Source: Caballeronia sp. dw_19 (GTDB lineage Bacteria; Pseudomonadota; Gammaproteobacteria; Burkholderiales; Burkholderiaceae). From it: a DNA stretch of 64,000 bases. The notes beneath the pieces were generated by a model, which was not told where the DNA came from, made no database searches, and saw only the letters and a list, made by a program, of their open reading frames with translations. Positions within the stretch are counted from its first letter, which is position 1; each line of letters starts with the position of its first letter. Both the position numbers and the translations under genes were made by a program. The stretch spans positions 124,001 through 188,000 of the forward strand of contig NZ_JAAVUQ010000008.1 of NCBI RefSeq assembly GCF_018449515.1. Direction: 5' to 3'. Shown piece by piece: positions 9,278-19,522 of the stretch.

Positions 9278-12200
9278 CTATCGTTGGCGCAGCCAGACAC
9301 GACATAACGACACCAGCTTGTCGACGTCGATCGGCTTCGAAATATAGTCGTCCGCGCCGGCTTCCAGACACTTCTGGCGATCGCTCGCCATCGCTTTCGC
9401 GGTCAGCGCGATGATCGGCAGCCGTGCATGGTCGGCGTTCTTGCGAATCTCGGTCATGGCGGTGAGCCCGTCCATTTCCGGCATCATGATGTCCATCAGC
9501 ACGAGGTCAATGTCCGGATGGCGGGCAAGCGAATCCAGCGCCTCGCGGCCATTACGCGCGATTTCCAGCTTCGCCCCCAGCGGCTCGATTACATGCGACA
9601 ACGCGAAGATATTACGAACATCGTCTTCGGCCAGCAGGATCGTGCGGCCCTCGAATACGTCGTCGCGCTGGCGCGCCGCACGCAACATGCGCTGCTGCTC
9701 GGGCGGCAACGCGCTCTCCACGCTGTGCAGGAACAACGTCACTTCGTCCACCAGCCGTTCCGGCGACTTTGCGCCCTTGATGATGATCGACCTGGAATAA
9801 CGGCGCAGACGCTGCTCCTCGTCCGGCGACAACACGCGCCCCGTGTACACGATCACCGGCGGCGACGCATGCTCGTGCGACGTGGATACCCGTTCCAGCA
9901 AGTCATAACCTGAACCATCCGGCAAGGCCAGGTCCATCACGATGCAGTCGAAGGTCGCGCGGTTCATCTGCTCCAGCGCCTCTGCAATCGTCCCGGCTTC
10001 CACGATCTCGACCGTCGCGCTTTTCAGCAACGCGTGGATGCTCTCGCGTAATGCGGGGTCGTCCTCGACCACCAGTACGCGCCGGGTGCCTTGCGCCGAA
10101 CGCGCTTCGAGCTTGCGGATCGCGCCCGCCAGCGTGTCGCGTGCGCTCGGTTTGAGCGTATAGCCGATCGCGCCGAGATGCAGCGCGACATCGGCATGAT
10201 CCGTCGACGAGACGATGTGAATCGGAATGTGACGCGTAAGCGGATCGTGCTTGAGCCATTCGAGCACGGTCAGGCCCGACTGGTCGGGCAAACCGACATC
10301 GAGCAGGATACCGTTCGGCTGGAGGTCGCGGGCCAGTTCCACGCCTTGCGACGCGGTGGTCGCGTGCACGAAGTCGAATTCGAGTTCATGCGCGAGGTCG
10401 TGCAGGATGTGCGCGAAACGCAAGTCGTCTTCAATCGCGAGGATCACGCGATCCGGGCGCTTGCGATTGGCGCGGTCATCGGCTATGGGTTGCGGCGCCG
10501 GGTAGCTCGCATTCGGCGCGCGCCAGGACGACGGCTCAAGAGAGGACGAAGCCGACGCCATTGCCGCGAGGTGCGCCGGCGCGTGGCTCTGTACAGGAGC
10601 GACACTCGCCGCCACGGACGTATCCGCTTCCAAGCCAGCCTCCGGCTCGCTCATATGCCCGATCACATCAAGTTTCGCGGTGACCGTGCCTTCTTGAACG
10701 GCCAGCGGCAGCGTGACCGAAAACACGCTGCCCTTGCCCGGCTCGCTCGATACGCTCACTGAACCGCCCAGCAACCGCGAGAATTCCCGCGATATCGACA
10801 AACCCAGCCCGCTGCCGCCGTACTTGCGGCTGGTCGTGCCATCGGCTTGCTGAAACGCCTGAAAAATAAGGTCCTGCTTGTCACGCGGAATGCCGATGCC
10901 GGAATCGCGCACATCGAAGCGCAACGCGTGGTCGTCGTTGCTCGCCTTGTGCACGGAGACCGTCACCTGACCGTGCTCGGTGAACTTGAACGCGTTCGAC
11001 AACAAGTTGCGCAGGACTTGCTGAAGCCGCTGGTTATCGGTGACGAAATACTCCGGCACGCCTTCCGCGCGCTCCGTCACGAACGTCAGGCGCTTCGAGT
11101 CGGCGATCGGCGCGAAGGATTGCCGCAACGACTGCAACATCCCGTCGATGGCAACCGGCGCGAACTGCACGTCCATCTGCCCCGCTTCCACCTTCGACAG
11201 ATCCAGGATGTCGTTGATGAGCGACAGCAGATCGCTGTTCGACGAATGAATGGTCGCGGCGTAACGCACCTGTTCGTCGGAGAGATTGCCGTGCTTGTTG
11301 TCCTGCAAAAGCTTCGCGAGGATCAGCGAACTGTTCAGCGGCGTGCGCAATTCGTGCGACATGTTCGCGAGGAATTCGGACTTGTACTGGCTCGCTCGTT
11401 CCAGCGCCAGCGCATTCGATTCCAGTTCCTTTTGCGCGCGCACCAGTTCCGTTTTCTGCCGCTCAAGGTGCTGCGTGTATTCCTCGAGATGCACGTTGGT
11501 CTGCTCGAGTTCGGCCTGTTGCGTTTCCAGCCGCGCCTGCGTTTCCATCAAGACCCGGCCGCGCTCCTCAAGCTCTTCATTCGAAACCCGCAGCTCTTCC
11601 TGCTGAACCTGCAATTCCTCGCTCTGGCGCTGCGTTTGCTCCAGCAGCTCGACCATCCGCGAGCGATACTGCGCCGAGCGCAGCGCCATGCCCATGGCCT
11701 CAGCGGCATTTTCGAGCAGCTCGCGGGTATCGTCGACCGCGTTTTCATCGCCGATAAAACCCACTTCCAGCACGCCGATCACGTCGCCATCGGCCATCAT
11801 GGGCGCGATCACGCAGTGGGTCGCAGGCGCCGATGCCAGCGCCGAGCCGACCGTCAGGAAATCCGATCGCGCGCCCCGGATCTCGATTGCCCGTTTCTCG
11901 TCGAGCACTTGCCCGAGCAGCCCCTGGCCTCGCGCAATCCGCTGCGGCACGGCGTTTTCGTCAGGCAGCGCCCACGCAGCGATGCGCTCCAGCGCATCGC
12001 CTTCACGGGTGTACAGCACGGCGACATGCGCGCCCACATAAGGCACGAGCGAGTGGAGAATGCCGTGGCCGACCGCTGCGGGGGCGAGATCGCCGCGCAT
12101 CTGCAAGCCGATCTGGACTTCGCCCTGCTTGAGCCACGCGCTGCGTTGCAGGTTCAGCCGCGTTTTGATATAGAGATGCCCCACGCCGGCAAGCACGAAC

Positions 12201-12487
12201 ATCACGATCACGCCGATCACGCGGTTGAGCTGCAACACGATCGGGCCGGTGAGCGCGTCCGCGTTCGAAAGGATATAACCCGTGAACATCAACACGGAGG
12301 CGACGCCGGCGGTGATAAACGGTACGTTGGGGCGGTCGACCCACATGCAGAGCGCGACCGGCAGGATGTAGAACACCCAGATGGCGACGCGCAACGGCGT
12401 CAGCCAGTCGACCGCAAAGACGATCAGCAGCAACATCGCGATCGCGAAGTACAGCCATACGGATCGATTTCGACTGTCTATGAACAT
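9278..12487 (-). CDS. Membrane hybrid histidine kinase with GAF and three receiver domains
   Basis: A 1,069-residue inner-membrane kinase and first gene of the operon. The N-terminus has several hydrophobic helices (about 10-120). A GAF-like domain follows (about 150-290), then a long coiled coil with many EELRVSNEELEE-type heptads, and HisKA with FLANMSHELRTPLNSSLILAKL. The HATPase has NLLSNAFKFTEHG, DSGIGIP and GSGLGLSISREF. Three receivers follow (ILAIEDDLRF, VLVVEDDPAL, ILLAEDDVRN...LMDIMMPEMDGL). The last receiver is the most canonical; the middle has VMDLALPDGSG. No HPt domain is seen, so relay to the downstream receiver-kinase is an inference. Confidence 0.93.
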   Translation of the reverse strand: MFIDSRNRSVWLYFAIAMLLLIVFAVDWLTPLRVAIWVFYILPVALCMWVDRPNVPFITAGVASVLMFTGYILSNADALTGPIVLQLNRVIGVIVMFVLAGVGHLYIKTRLNLQRSAWLKQGEVQIGLQMRGDLAPAAVGHGILHSLVPYVGAHVAVLYTREGDALERIAAWALPDENAVPQRIARGQGLLGQVLDEKRAIEIRGARSDFLTVGSALASAPATHCVIAPMMADGDVIGVLEVGFIGDENAVDDTRELLENAAEAMGMALRSAQYRSRMVELLEQTQRQSEELQVQQEELRVSNEELEERGRVLMETQARLETQQAELEQTNVHLEEYTQHLERQKTELVRAQKELESNALALERASQYKSEFLANMSHELRTPLNSSLILAKLLQDNKHGNLSDEQVRYAATIHSSNSDLLSLINDILDLSKVEAGQMDVQFAPVAIDGMLQSLRQSFAPIADSKRLTFVTERAEGVPEYFVTDNQRLQQVLRNLLSNAFKFTEHGQVTVSVHKASNDDHALRFDVRDSGIGIPRDKQDLIFQAFQQADGTTSRKYGGSGLGLSISREFSRLLGGSVSVSSEPGKGSVFSVTLPLAVQEGTVTAKLDVIGHMSEPEAGLEADTSVAASVAPVQSHAPAHLAAMASASSSLEPSSWRAPNASYPAPQPIADDRANRKRPDRVILAIEDDLRFAHILHDLAHELEFDFVHATTASQGVELARDLQPNGILLDVGLPDQSGLTVLEWLKHDPLTRHIPIHIVSSTDHADVALHLGAIGYTLKPSARDTLAGAIRKLEARSAQGTRRVLVVEDDPALRESIHALLKSATVEIVEAGTIAEALEQMNRATFDCIVMDLALPDGSGYDLLERVSTSHEHASPPVIVYTGRVLSPDEEQRLRRYSRSIIIKGAKSPERLVDEVTLFLHSVESALPPEQQRMLRAARQRDDVFEGRTILLAEDDVRNIFALSHVIEPLGAKLEIARNGREALDSLARHPDIDLVLMDIMMPEMDGLTAMTEIRKNADHARLPIIALTAKAMASDRQKCLEAGADDYISKPIDVDKLVSLCRVWLRQR

Positions 12488-12645
12488 TGGCTAAAGATTT
12501 TCTTTAAATTTGAGGTCCGGCGGACTTAAGTAGCACCGGACCATAGCACGAGCCGCAAGCCCTTGTCACATATGGGTTGGCGGCTGATCGACACGCTTCG
12601 GAAGACGCGCAACTGTTACCTTTGCAAGACCAACAAGAGGCAAAA

Positions 12646-13668
12646 ATGACTGACCCGTTAAGTGGGTTCGCCCGTGGGCGCGTGCTGGTCACCGGCGCAT
12701 CCGGATTCGTCGGATCGGCGGTCGCGCGCATCGCGCGGGAACGCGGTTTTGACGTGCGCGTAGTCATACGCAAGACCAGTTCCCGGCAGAATCTTGAAGG
12801 ACTCGACGCCGAAGTCGTGATCGGCGACATGCGCGACGAAGCCTCCATGCGAGCCGCGATGAAGGGCGTGCGTTACCTGCTGCACGTTGCCGCCGACTAC
12901 CGCATCTGGGCACGCGATCCGGGCGAGATCGAGCGCGCGAACCTGGAGGGCACCGAGGCCACCATGCGCGCGGCGCTGGCCGAGGGGGTCGAGCGGATCG
13001 TGTATACGAGCAGCGTGGCGACGCTGAAGGTGAGCCCGGCGGGAGATATTGTCGATGAAACGAAGCCTGCCGAGGCTCATCAGACCATTGGCGCGTACAA
13101 GCGCAGCAAGGTGCTGGCGGAACGCGCGGTCGAGCGCATGGTCGCCCATGACGGCCTGCCGGCGGTGATCGTGAATCCGTCCACGCCGATCGGTCCGCGC
13201 GACGTCAAGCCGACGCCGACCGGGCGGATCATCGTGGAAGCGGCGACGGGCAAGATCCCCGCGTTCGTCGATACCGGCCTGAACCTCGTGCACGTGGACG
13301 ACGTGGCGAACGGCCATTTGCTGGCGCTTGCGCGCGGGGTGATCGGCGAACGCTATATTCTCGGCGGCGAAAACCTGTCGCTGCAGCAGATGCTGGCGGA
13401 CATTGCCGGCCTCGCCGGGCGCAAGCCGCCGACCATCAAGCTGCCGCGCGGCCCGCTGTATCCGCTTGCATTCGGCGCGGAGCTTTACGCGAAGTTCAGC
13501 GGCAAGGAGCCGTTTGTCACCGTCGATGGCTTGAGGATGTCGAAGAACAAGATGTACTTCACGTCGGCGAAAGCGGAGCGGGAACTGGGGTATCAAGCAC
13601 GGCCGTATGGCGAAGGCCTGAGCCACGCGCTGGACTGGTTTCGCGCGAACGGCTATCTGAAAAAATGA
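12646..13668 (+). CDS. hpnA: Hopanoid-associated sugar epimerase HpnA
   Basis: Extended SDR, NAD(P)-dependent epimerase/dehydratase associated with hopanoid head-group formation. The 340-residue protein has the nucleotide loop GASGFVG (17-23), the Tyr-Lys pair in TIGAYKRSKVLAE and the family segment NLVHVDDVANGHLLAL. ATG 12646 is chosen because AAGAGG lies at 12634-12639 just upstream; an earlier in-frame start at 12577 has no such support. It is divergent from the large hybrid kinase. hpnB and hpnC lie a little downstream on the other strand. Confidence 0.92.
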   Translation: MTDPLSGFARGRVLVTGASGFVGSAVARIARERGFDVRVVIRKTSSRQNLEGLDAEVVIGDMRDEASMRAAMKGVRYLLHVAADYRIWARDPGEIERANLEGTEATMRAALAEGVERIVYTSSVATLKVSPAGDIVDETKPAEAHQTIGAYKRSKVLAERAVERMVAHDGLPAVIVNPSTPIGPRDVKPTPTGRIIVEAATGKIPAFVDTGLNLVHVDDVANGHLLALARGVIGERYILGGENLSLQQMLADIAGLAGRKPPTIKLPRGPLYPLAFGAELYAKFSGKEPFVTVDGLRMSKNKMYFTSAKAERELGYQARPYGEGLSHALDWFRANGYLKK

Positions 13669-13815
13669 AGCAATGACGCGTGGCGCGCATTGCCTGTTGT
13701 TTTGATGGCATTTTTAGCGTCATACACGCATTTTGTTACAACGTGTGGCGTCGTTGCCCGGTACGCAGCAGTTAAAATCGCAGGTTCGACGCAAGGCTAG
13801 CAAGGCAAACAACGC

Positions 13816-14328
13816 ATGAACTTAACCGACCAGCTCGGCGCGCTGGAATCAAGCCTCGATGAGCTGATTCTGGCCGCCGCTTCCATTCCAGCTTCTCCCG
13901 AATCTTCCCCTGATTCTGTTGCTGACTCTCTAGCTGACGCGGCTGTTGAACCGGCAACGGCGGCGGCACCCGTAGTTGAAGGAAAACCGCTCGTGGCTGA
14001 AGAAAAACCCACGCTGAACGTCTCGCGCCCTGAAAAGAACGTGATCGAGATGACAATCGGCGGGAAGTCGGTGGCATTGAGCCCCGAAGGGGTATCGGAG
14101 TTGATCGAGGAATTATCGAACGCGCGCGCTTCGATGGACGTCGAACAGCCAGGTGGCCTGCCGCCCGGCTGGCGCTTTGTCGCGACGAAAAACCCGGTGA
14201 TGGCTACGCAACGCTATGCAAACGGCGATCAGTTGCTGGTGTTGCGCCATACCGGACACGGCTGGGTGCCGTTCTCTTTCTCGCCCAACATGGTGATCGA
14301 GATGTACGCGATGCTGACCAAGCGGTGA
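13816..14328 (+). CDS. Conserved hypothetical protein, Ala/Pro-rich N-terminus
   Basis: A 170-residue protein I do not recognise. Residues 1-75 are low-complexity, rich in Ala, Ser, Pro and Glu, and probably disordered. The rest looks folded: IEMTIGGKSVALSPEGVSELIEEL, then GGLPPGWRFVATKNPVM and GHGWVPFSFSPNMVIEMYAML. There is no signal peptide or membrane segment. It converges with hpnB across a hairpin. Codon use matches the neighbours, so it is a resident gene. Confidence 0.8.
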   Translation: MNLTDQLGALESSLDELILAAASIPASPESSPDSVADSLADAAVEPATAAAPVVEGKPLVAEEKPTLNVSRPEKNVIEMTIGGKSVALSPEGVSELIEELSNARASMDVEQPGGLPPGWRFVATKNPVMATQRYANGDQLLVLRHTGHGWVPFSFSPNMVIEMYAMLTKR

Positions 14329-14335
14329 GTCGAAC

Positions 14336-14359
14336 CGTATGGGTGGACCTGCCCATACG
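14336..14359. terminator. Hairpin between convergent genes
   Basis: 8-bp stem CGTATGGG / CCCATACG with an 8-base loop, lying 7 bases past the plus-strand stop and 16 bases past the hpnB stop. It lacks a strong T-run, but its place suggests a shared terminator. Confidence 0.45.
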
Positions 14360-14375
14360 ACTTATCTTCATCTCC

Positions 14376-15569
14376 TCAAGGCGCCTGGACCCGCGCCTTC
14401 CACTGCCCGCCCTTCCCGCGCCAGAACCGTATTGCCGAGCCAACCGTCGCGCTGACATAAAACAGCGCGATCACCGGCAATAGCGGCGCCCAAAGTATGG
14501 AGCGGCGGTAGTAGCGCAGCATCGGCGAATACGCGCAGCACATGGCGAGCCACGCGAGCCACGCCGGCCATCCCTTCGCGCCAAGCGTCAACGCGAGCAC
14601 CGGCGGCGCGAGATAGATCACGCACATCGCGAGCACCGTCCCGACCAGCAACAGCGCCGAATAACGCAACTGCGTGAACGCCGTGCGCGCAATCATGTTC
14701 CAGACTTCACGCCAGTTGTCGTAGGGCCGCAGCGATTCGCTGTCATCGGCAAGATCCAGACGGATCGGCCGCGCCGCGTTCACGCCGTTGCGAAACTTGA
14801 TGCGCGAAGCAAGGCTGCAATCGTCGATCAATTCGCCGCGAATCGATTCGATCCCGCCCGCCTCCACCAGCGCCGCGCGCCGCAGCATCATGCAACCGCC
14901 CGCGGCCGCCGCCGTGCGGTTGCTCACGTTGTTCACCCACGCGAACGGATACAGCTTCGCGAAGAAGAATACGAACGCGGGAATCAGCGCTTTTTCCCAC
15001 GTTGAGTCGCAGCGCAGCCGCACCATCAGCGAGACCAGATCGCGATCTTCCAGAATCGCGCGCGCGACGAGTTGCGAGGCGGCGTCCGCCGGATGGCGGA
15101 TGTCGGCGTCGGTGAGCAGCAGGTAATCGGCCGGAAAACCCAGCCCGTCGATAGCCGCAATACCTTGCGACTGCGCCCACACCTTGCCCGACCAGCCGGA
15201 CGGCAAGGGTGCGGCCGTCAGCACGGTCAGGCGGTCTTCGAAACCGCCGTCGCGCGCGGCGGCCTGAGCGGCGTCGGCGGTGCCGTCGGTGCTGTGGTCG
15301 TCGACGACAATCAGATGGAACGAACCCGCGTAATCCTGTGCGAGCAGCGATGTCACCGCGCGGCCGATCACATCGGCTTCATTGCGCGCCGGCACGACCG
15401 CGACCACCGCCGGCCACGCGCCGCGACGCGCAATCTCCGCCTGGCCGACAGCGTGAACCGTGCTTTCGCTGAGCGGTTCGAGGGCTTGCGCGCGCCAGAA
15501 ACCGCCGCGGCCAAACAGCAGGACAAGCCAGATGAGGAGGGACAACCAGGCAATCAGGAGCATCGTCAA
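14376..15569 (-). CDS. hpnB: Hopanoid-associated glycosyltransferase HpnB
   Basis: Family 2 glycosyltransferase of 397 residues, membrane-anchored, thought to act on the hopanoid head group. An N-terminal membrane helix is followed by the GT-A domain: VVAVVPARNEADVIGRAV, VVDDHSTDGTADA, the metal-binding DXD in LLTDADIRHP, and GGCMMLRRAALVEAGG with ELIDDCSLASRIK. About four C-terminal hydrophobic helices follow (from about residue 300). The hpnC gene lies 74 bases upstream on the same strand, so hpnC-hpnB is probably one transcript. Confidence 0.92.
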   Translation of the reverse strand: MTMLLIAWLSLLIWLVLLFGRGGFWRAQALEPLSESTVHAVGQAEIARRGAWPAVVAVVPARNEADVIGRAVTSLLAQDYAGSFHLIVVDDHSTDGTADAAQAAARDGGFEDRLTVLTAAPLPSGWSGKVWAQSQGIAAIDGLGFPADYLLLTDADIRHPADAASQLVARAILEDRDLVSLMVRLRCDSTWEKALIPAFVFFFAKLYPFAWVNNVSNRTAAAAGGCMMLRRAALVEAGGIESIRGELIDDCSLASRIKFRNGVNAARPIRLDLADDSESLRPYDNWREVWNMIARTAFTQLRYSALLLVGTVLAMCVIYLAPPVLALTLGAKGWPAWLAWLAMCCAYSPMLRYYRRSILWAPLLPVIALFYVSATVGSAIRFWRGKGGQWKARVQAP

Positions 15570-15643
15570 TTCAGGGCAGGTCGATGAAGCAGGTCAATGA
15601 GTAAGCAGATTCAACATCAGGAGGGGCGCCAAACCGGATCAGG

Positions 15644-16552
15644 TCAGCTTTCGACCGAGCGCAATTGCACACCCACCCGGCCACGCAGCCGCATCGCAAG
15701 CGAGCGCACGGCGATTACCGCCCAGTCCGGCCCTTTCAGCACCGGGCGCTTGCGGAATACGTCGTAGCCGGCCTGTTCGATTTTTTCGAGGACTCGCAAA
15801 CCGCCGTGCACGACGCTGCACAGTTCCAGCCCGAACCGGCCGGGCATACGCACGGCAAGCGCCGCGCCGCCAACGATCATTGCACGCGCGTGGTCGACTT
15901 CATGACGCATCAGCGCGCGCCAGGCGTCGTCGCAGATTTGCTCGTCGATATGCCGTTCGGTTACGCCGAAACGCTCCAGATCGGACAGCGGCATGTAGAT
16001 TCGGCTCTTCTTCCAGTCGATACCCACGTCCTGCCAGAAGTTGATGAGCTGCAATGCGGTGCAGATCGCGTCGGAATCGGCGAGATTCTCGGGCGTGCTG
16101 GCGTCGAAGAGATGCAGCATCAGCCGCCCGACCGGATTCGCCGAGCGCCGGCAATAGTCCATCAGCGCAGGCCAGTCGGCGTAACGCGTGGTGTCGATAT
16201 CCTGATCGAACGCCGAGACGAGATCGTAAAAGGGCCCGAGCGGCAGCCCGTATTGCGCGACGGTGCCGGCAAGTTTCTCGAACAGCATGGGATGAACCGG
16301 CGCCGGATGGCCGGCGGCGACGGCGTCCAGCCCGGCGCGGAAATCGGCGAGACGGGCGTGGCGCTCGGCCGGGTCGAAGACGCCTTCGTCAGCAATGTCG
16401 TCCGCCGTGCGCGCGACGTGATAAATCACGCCGACCGGCGCGCGCAGCCGTTTTGGCAGCAATATGCTGGCTACCGGAAAATTTTCGTAGTGATCGACTT
16501 CCATAAGACGGTCCAGGTATTCGACACGGCGCGCGGATGCCAAAATGGACAT
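15644..16552 (-). CDS. hpnC: Squalene-pathway prenyl synthase HpnC (hydroxysqualene synthase)
   Basis: Trans-isoprenyl diphosphate synthase-like enzyme. In the HpnCDE route HpnD makes presqualene diphosphate, HpnC converts it to hydroxysqualene and HpnE reduces this to squalene. The HpnC mark is VDHYENFPVASILLPKRLRAP near the N-terminus, followed by the first Asp-rich motif (ARTADDIADEG) and the second (FWQDVGIDWKKSRIYMP). I chose ATG 16552 (MSILASARRVEYL), giving 302 residues; 16504 is a shorter alternative, and upstream starts would add residues outside the family. HpnD, usually adjacent, is not in the window. Confidence 0.9.
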   Translation of the reverse strand: MSILASARRVEYLDRLMEVDHYENFPVASILLPKRLRAPVGVIYHVARTADDIADEGVFDPAERHARLADFRAGLDAVAAGHPAPVHPMLFEKLAGTVAQYGLPLGPFYDLVSAFDQDIDTTRYADWPALMDYCRRSANPVGRLMLHLFDASTPENLADSDAICTALQLINFWQDVGIDWKKSRIYMPLSDLERFGVTERHIDEQICDDAWRALMRHEVDHARAMIVGGAALAVRMPGRFGLELCSVVHGGLRVLEKIEQAGYDVFRKRPVLKGPDWAVIAVRSLAMRLRGRVGVQLRSVES

Positions 16553-17324
16553 CGACGCACGCAGGTCGTGCGTGGCGGATCGCTGACGCGTAACAACATT
16601 CCGCTCATAAACCGGCGAAAAAACCGGCGAAAATGTTGGATAAGCGCAACGACTCGACACGGTATAAATTCTTATCGTGCGCTGCCCGAAAACCCGTTGG
16701 AGAACAGACCCGGCGCGGACCCCAAGCGAATCCGGTTCGCTCATGCCACCCGCTCATGCAACTTATGTGGCATCCGCCCCAATGCGGGTCGGGCTTTGCT
16801 TTCGCTTCGGCTTTCGGTTTAATCCTGCTGCCAGGATCAATGCTTCGACTGCCGCGGACCCCCGGCGTTCTGCCCGGCGAGCCGCTTGTGCGGGGTTTTC
16901 ATCGTGCCTCGCAGCGCCCGCCCCGCCAACTCCCCAGCGCGCGGTATAGCCGCTTGAAAGCCGCCTCAAGGCCGCCTCAAAGGCCACGTCAAGATCCGGT
17001 TCACGGCAGCGCCATGGCGACCTCAAGGCCGCTTCGCGGGAAACGCGGCGAAGCGCTAGTTTACCGGCTTCCGCGTCCGCACAGTAATTCAACCCTGCCG
17101 GTAGAAACGGAAACACCCTCTTACAAGCATCCAAAAACTGAACGAGTTAGAATACGCGGTCAAGTTCGGCCTTAAAGTTGAAACGAATGGCGCATTTGCA
17201 GCCAGTTGTTTCCCAAAGCTTTTTCCGAGAAGCTTTAATTTTGCTTACAACAAATCAACCGGATTTGATCGAAGCTTATAGCCGGTTCCATTCGAAACCC
17301 GCGCCAGTCGGAGTTCGCCCGAAT
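16553..17324. other. Intergenic region between hpnC and ispH
   Basis: About 770 bases between two divergent genes. It holds the promoters for hpnC-hpnB and ispH-hpnH. There are short direct repeats: AACCGGCGAAAA twice near 16610-16632, and GCCGCCTCAA-type units near 16950-16985. No convincing protein gene was found. The frame upstream of ispH could be part of a longer IspH (ATG 17187 or TTG 17178). Confidence 0.4.
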
Positions 17325-18293
17325 ATGCGTATTATCCTTGCTCAACCCCGCGGCTTTTGTGCGGGCGTGGTCCGCGCGATCGAGATTGTCGATCGCGCTC
17401 TTGAACGACATGGCGCGCCCGTCTACGTGCGCCATGAGATCGTTCACAACCGGCACGTCGTCGACAACCTGCGTAGCAAGGGCGCGCGTTTCGTCGAAGA
17501 ACTCGACGAAGTGCCGCACGGCGCCGTTGCTATTTTCAGCGCGCATGGCGTAGCGCAAACGGTGGAAGCCGACGCGGAAGCGCGTGGTCTGGACGTGCTC
17601 GACGCCACGTGCCCGCTGGTGACGAAGGTCCATGTACAGGGCCGGCAATATGTCGCGCAGGGCCGCACGCTGATCCTGATCGGCCATGCGGGGCACCCGG
17701 AGGTGGAAGGGACCATCGGCCAGATTCCCGGCACGGTGGTGCTCGTGCAAAGCGAAGCTGAAGTGGCGACGCTCGCGCTGCCTGTCGATGCCCCCGTCGC
17801 GTATGTCACGCAGACCACGTTGTCGGTGGACGATACGCGCGACATCATCGACGCGCTGCATCGCCGTTTCACGGACATCGTCGGCCCGGATACGCGCGAC
17901 ATCTGCTACGCCACGCAAAACCGGCAGGCAGCGGTGCGCGAGCTGAGCAAGCAAGTGGACGTTTTGCTCGTGGTTGGGGCAACCAACAGTTCCAACTCGA
18001 ATCGGCTGTGCGAGATCGGCGCCGAAACCGGCGTGCCGAGCTACCTCGTGGCGGACGGCTCGGAATTGAAACCTGACTGGTTTGCGAACGCGCAGACTGT
18101 CGGGATTACGGCCGGTGCGTCTGCGCCGGAAGAAATGGTCAAGCACGTTATTAATGCACTGCGCGCGCTGGGTCCCGTCGAAGTCACGACGATGTCCGGC
18201 CGCGAAGAGAAAGTTGAATTCAAACTCCCCGCGAAGCTGACGAAGCCGCTGGCTGTGGCAACGGCATCCGCCGGCGCCCTTCGCGAAGATTAA
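17325..18293 (+). CDS. ispH: 4-hydroxy-3-methylbut-2-enyl diphosphate reductase IspH
   Basis: Iron-sulfur enzyme catalysing the last step of the MEP pathway, making IPP and DMAPP, the precursors of hopanoids. Three conserved cluster Cys are seen: C12 (PRGFCAGV), C96 (DATCPLV) and C194 (CYATQNRQ). The NSSNSNRL substrate motif is also present. ATG 17325 ([10 protein letters not shown]) has GGAG at 17310-17313 and gives the usual 322 residues. An ATG at 17187 is in frame and would add 46. Its stop overlaps the ribosome site of hpnH, so the two are translationally coupled, linking precursor supply to hopanoid modification. Confidence 0.95.
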   Translation: MRIILAQPRGFCAGVVRAIEIVDRALERHGAPVYVRHEIVHNRHVVDNLRSKGARFVEELDEVPHGAVAIFSAHGVAQTVEADAEARGLDVLDATCPLVTKVHVQGRQYVAQGRTLILIGHAGHPEVEGTIGQIPGTVVLVQSEAEVATLALPVDAPVAYVTQTTLSVDDTRDIIDALHRRFTDIVGPDTRDICYATQNRQAAVRELSKQVDVLLVVGATNSSNSNRLCEIGAETGVPSYLVADGSELKPDWFANAQTVGITAGASAPEEMVKHVINALRALGPVEVTTMSGREEKVEFKLPAKLTKPLAVATASAGALRED

Positions 18294-18306
18294 GGAGCAC
18301 ACGCAA

Positions 18307-19461
18307 TTGTCTATTCCGATGCTGCAAAAAGTCCGGGTTGGCGCTTACATCGCGCGCCAGCATTTCATGCGCAACAAGCGCTATCCGCTCGCGCTGATGC
18401 TCGAGCCGCTGTTCCGCTGCAACCTGGCGTGTAACGGCTGCGGCAAGATCGATTATCCGGACCCCATCCTGAACCAGCGCATCTCGATGGCGGACTGCCT
18501 CGCGGCTGTCGACGAATGCGGTGCACCGGTGGTCTCCATCGCCGGCGGCGAACCGCTGCTGCACAAGGAAATGCCCCAGATCGTGAAGGGCATCATCGCG
18601 CGCAAGAAGTTCGTTTATCTCTGCACGAACGCGCTGCTGATGGAAAAGAAAATGGACGACTACGAGCCGAATCCGTATTTCGTCTGGTCGGTTCACCTCG
18701 ACGGCGACAAGCAGGCACATGACCATTCGGTCTCGCAAGACGGCGTGTACGAGAAGGCCGTTGCAGCGATCAAGGAAGCGAAGCGCCGTGGTTTCCGCGT
18801 GAACATCAACTGCACGCTGTTCAACGACGCCGACCCGGAACGTGTAGCGAATTTCTTCGACACGCTTGGGCCCATGGGCGTGGACGGCATCACGGTGTCG
18901 CCGGGTTATGCGTATGAACGCGCGCCGGATCAGCAGCACTTCCTGAACCGCGAAAAGACGAAGTCGTTGTTCCGCGACATCTTCAAGCGCGGCGATAACG
19001 GCAAGCGCTGGTCGTTCAGCCAGTCGAGCATGTTCCTCGACTTCCTGGCCGGCAACCAGACCTACGAATGCACGCCCTGGGGCAACCCGGCGCGTACCGT
19101 GTTCGGCTGGCAGCGTCCGTGTTATCTGCTCGGTGAAGGGTATGTGAAGACCTTCAAGGAATTGATGGAAACCACCGAGTGGGATAAATACGGCACGGGC
19201 AAGTACGAGAAATGTGCTGACTGCATGGTGCATTGCGGCTTCGAAGCCACCGCCGTGATGGACACGGTTGCGCATCCGCTGAAGGCCGCGCTTGTCGCCT
19301 TGCGTGGTCCGCGTACCGAAGGTGCTTATGCGAAAGACCTGCCGGTCGACAAGCAACGCCCGGCGGAATTCGTCTTCTCGAAGCACGTCGAGATCAAGCT
19401 GGAAGAAATTGGCCGCGCGAAGGGCAACAAGGGCGGCAAGCAGACGACGATCGCGGCTTGA
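18307..19461 (+). CDS. hpnH: Adenosyl-hopene transferase HpnH (radical SAM)
   Basis: Radical-SAM enzyme that joins adenosine to diploptene, the first step of extended (C35) hopanoid side-chain synthesis. The 384-residue protein has the CxxxCxxC cluster site C38-C42-C45 (FRCNLACNGCGK), followed by VVSIAGGEPLLH and a Cys-rich C-terminal part (YEKCADCMVHCGFE). The start is TTG 18307, chosen because AAGGAG at 18292-18297 lies 9 bases before it; ATG 18319 is too far. It forms a coupled pair with ispH. HpnG, the next enzyme, is at 60.2 kb. Confidence 0.95.
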   Translation: MSIPMLQKVRVGAYIARQHFMRNKRYPLALMLEPLFRCNLACNGCGKIDYPDPILNQRISMADCLAAVDECGAPVVSIAGGEPLLHKEMPQIVKGIIARKKFVYLCTNALLMEKKMDDYEPNPYFVWSVHLDGDKQAHDHSVSQDGVYEKAVAAIKEAKRRGFRVNINCTLFNDADPERVANFFDTLGPMGVDGITVSPGYAYERAPDQQHFLNREKTKSLFRDIFKRGDNGKRWSFSQSSMFLDFLAGNQTYECTPWGNPARTVFGWQRPCYLLGEGYVKTFKELMETTEWDKYGTGKYEKCADCMVHCGFEATAVMDTVAHPLKAALVALRGPRTEGAYAKDLPVDKQRPAEFVFSKHVEIKLEEIGRAKGNKGGKQTTIAA

Positions 19462-19522
19462 GTTTGAATACGTGAACTCGGGCTGTGGTGTAAGGCTCGA
19501 GCTTATGGCTGCGGCAAAAGGA

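Noticed and set aside
10847..12529. 560-codon frame opposite the large hybrid kinase
   Set aside because: Antisense to well-defined kinase domains; composition is that of a shadow frame.
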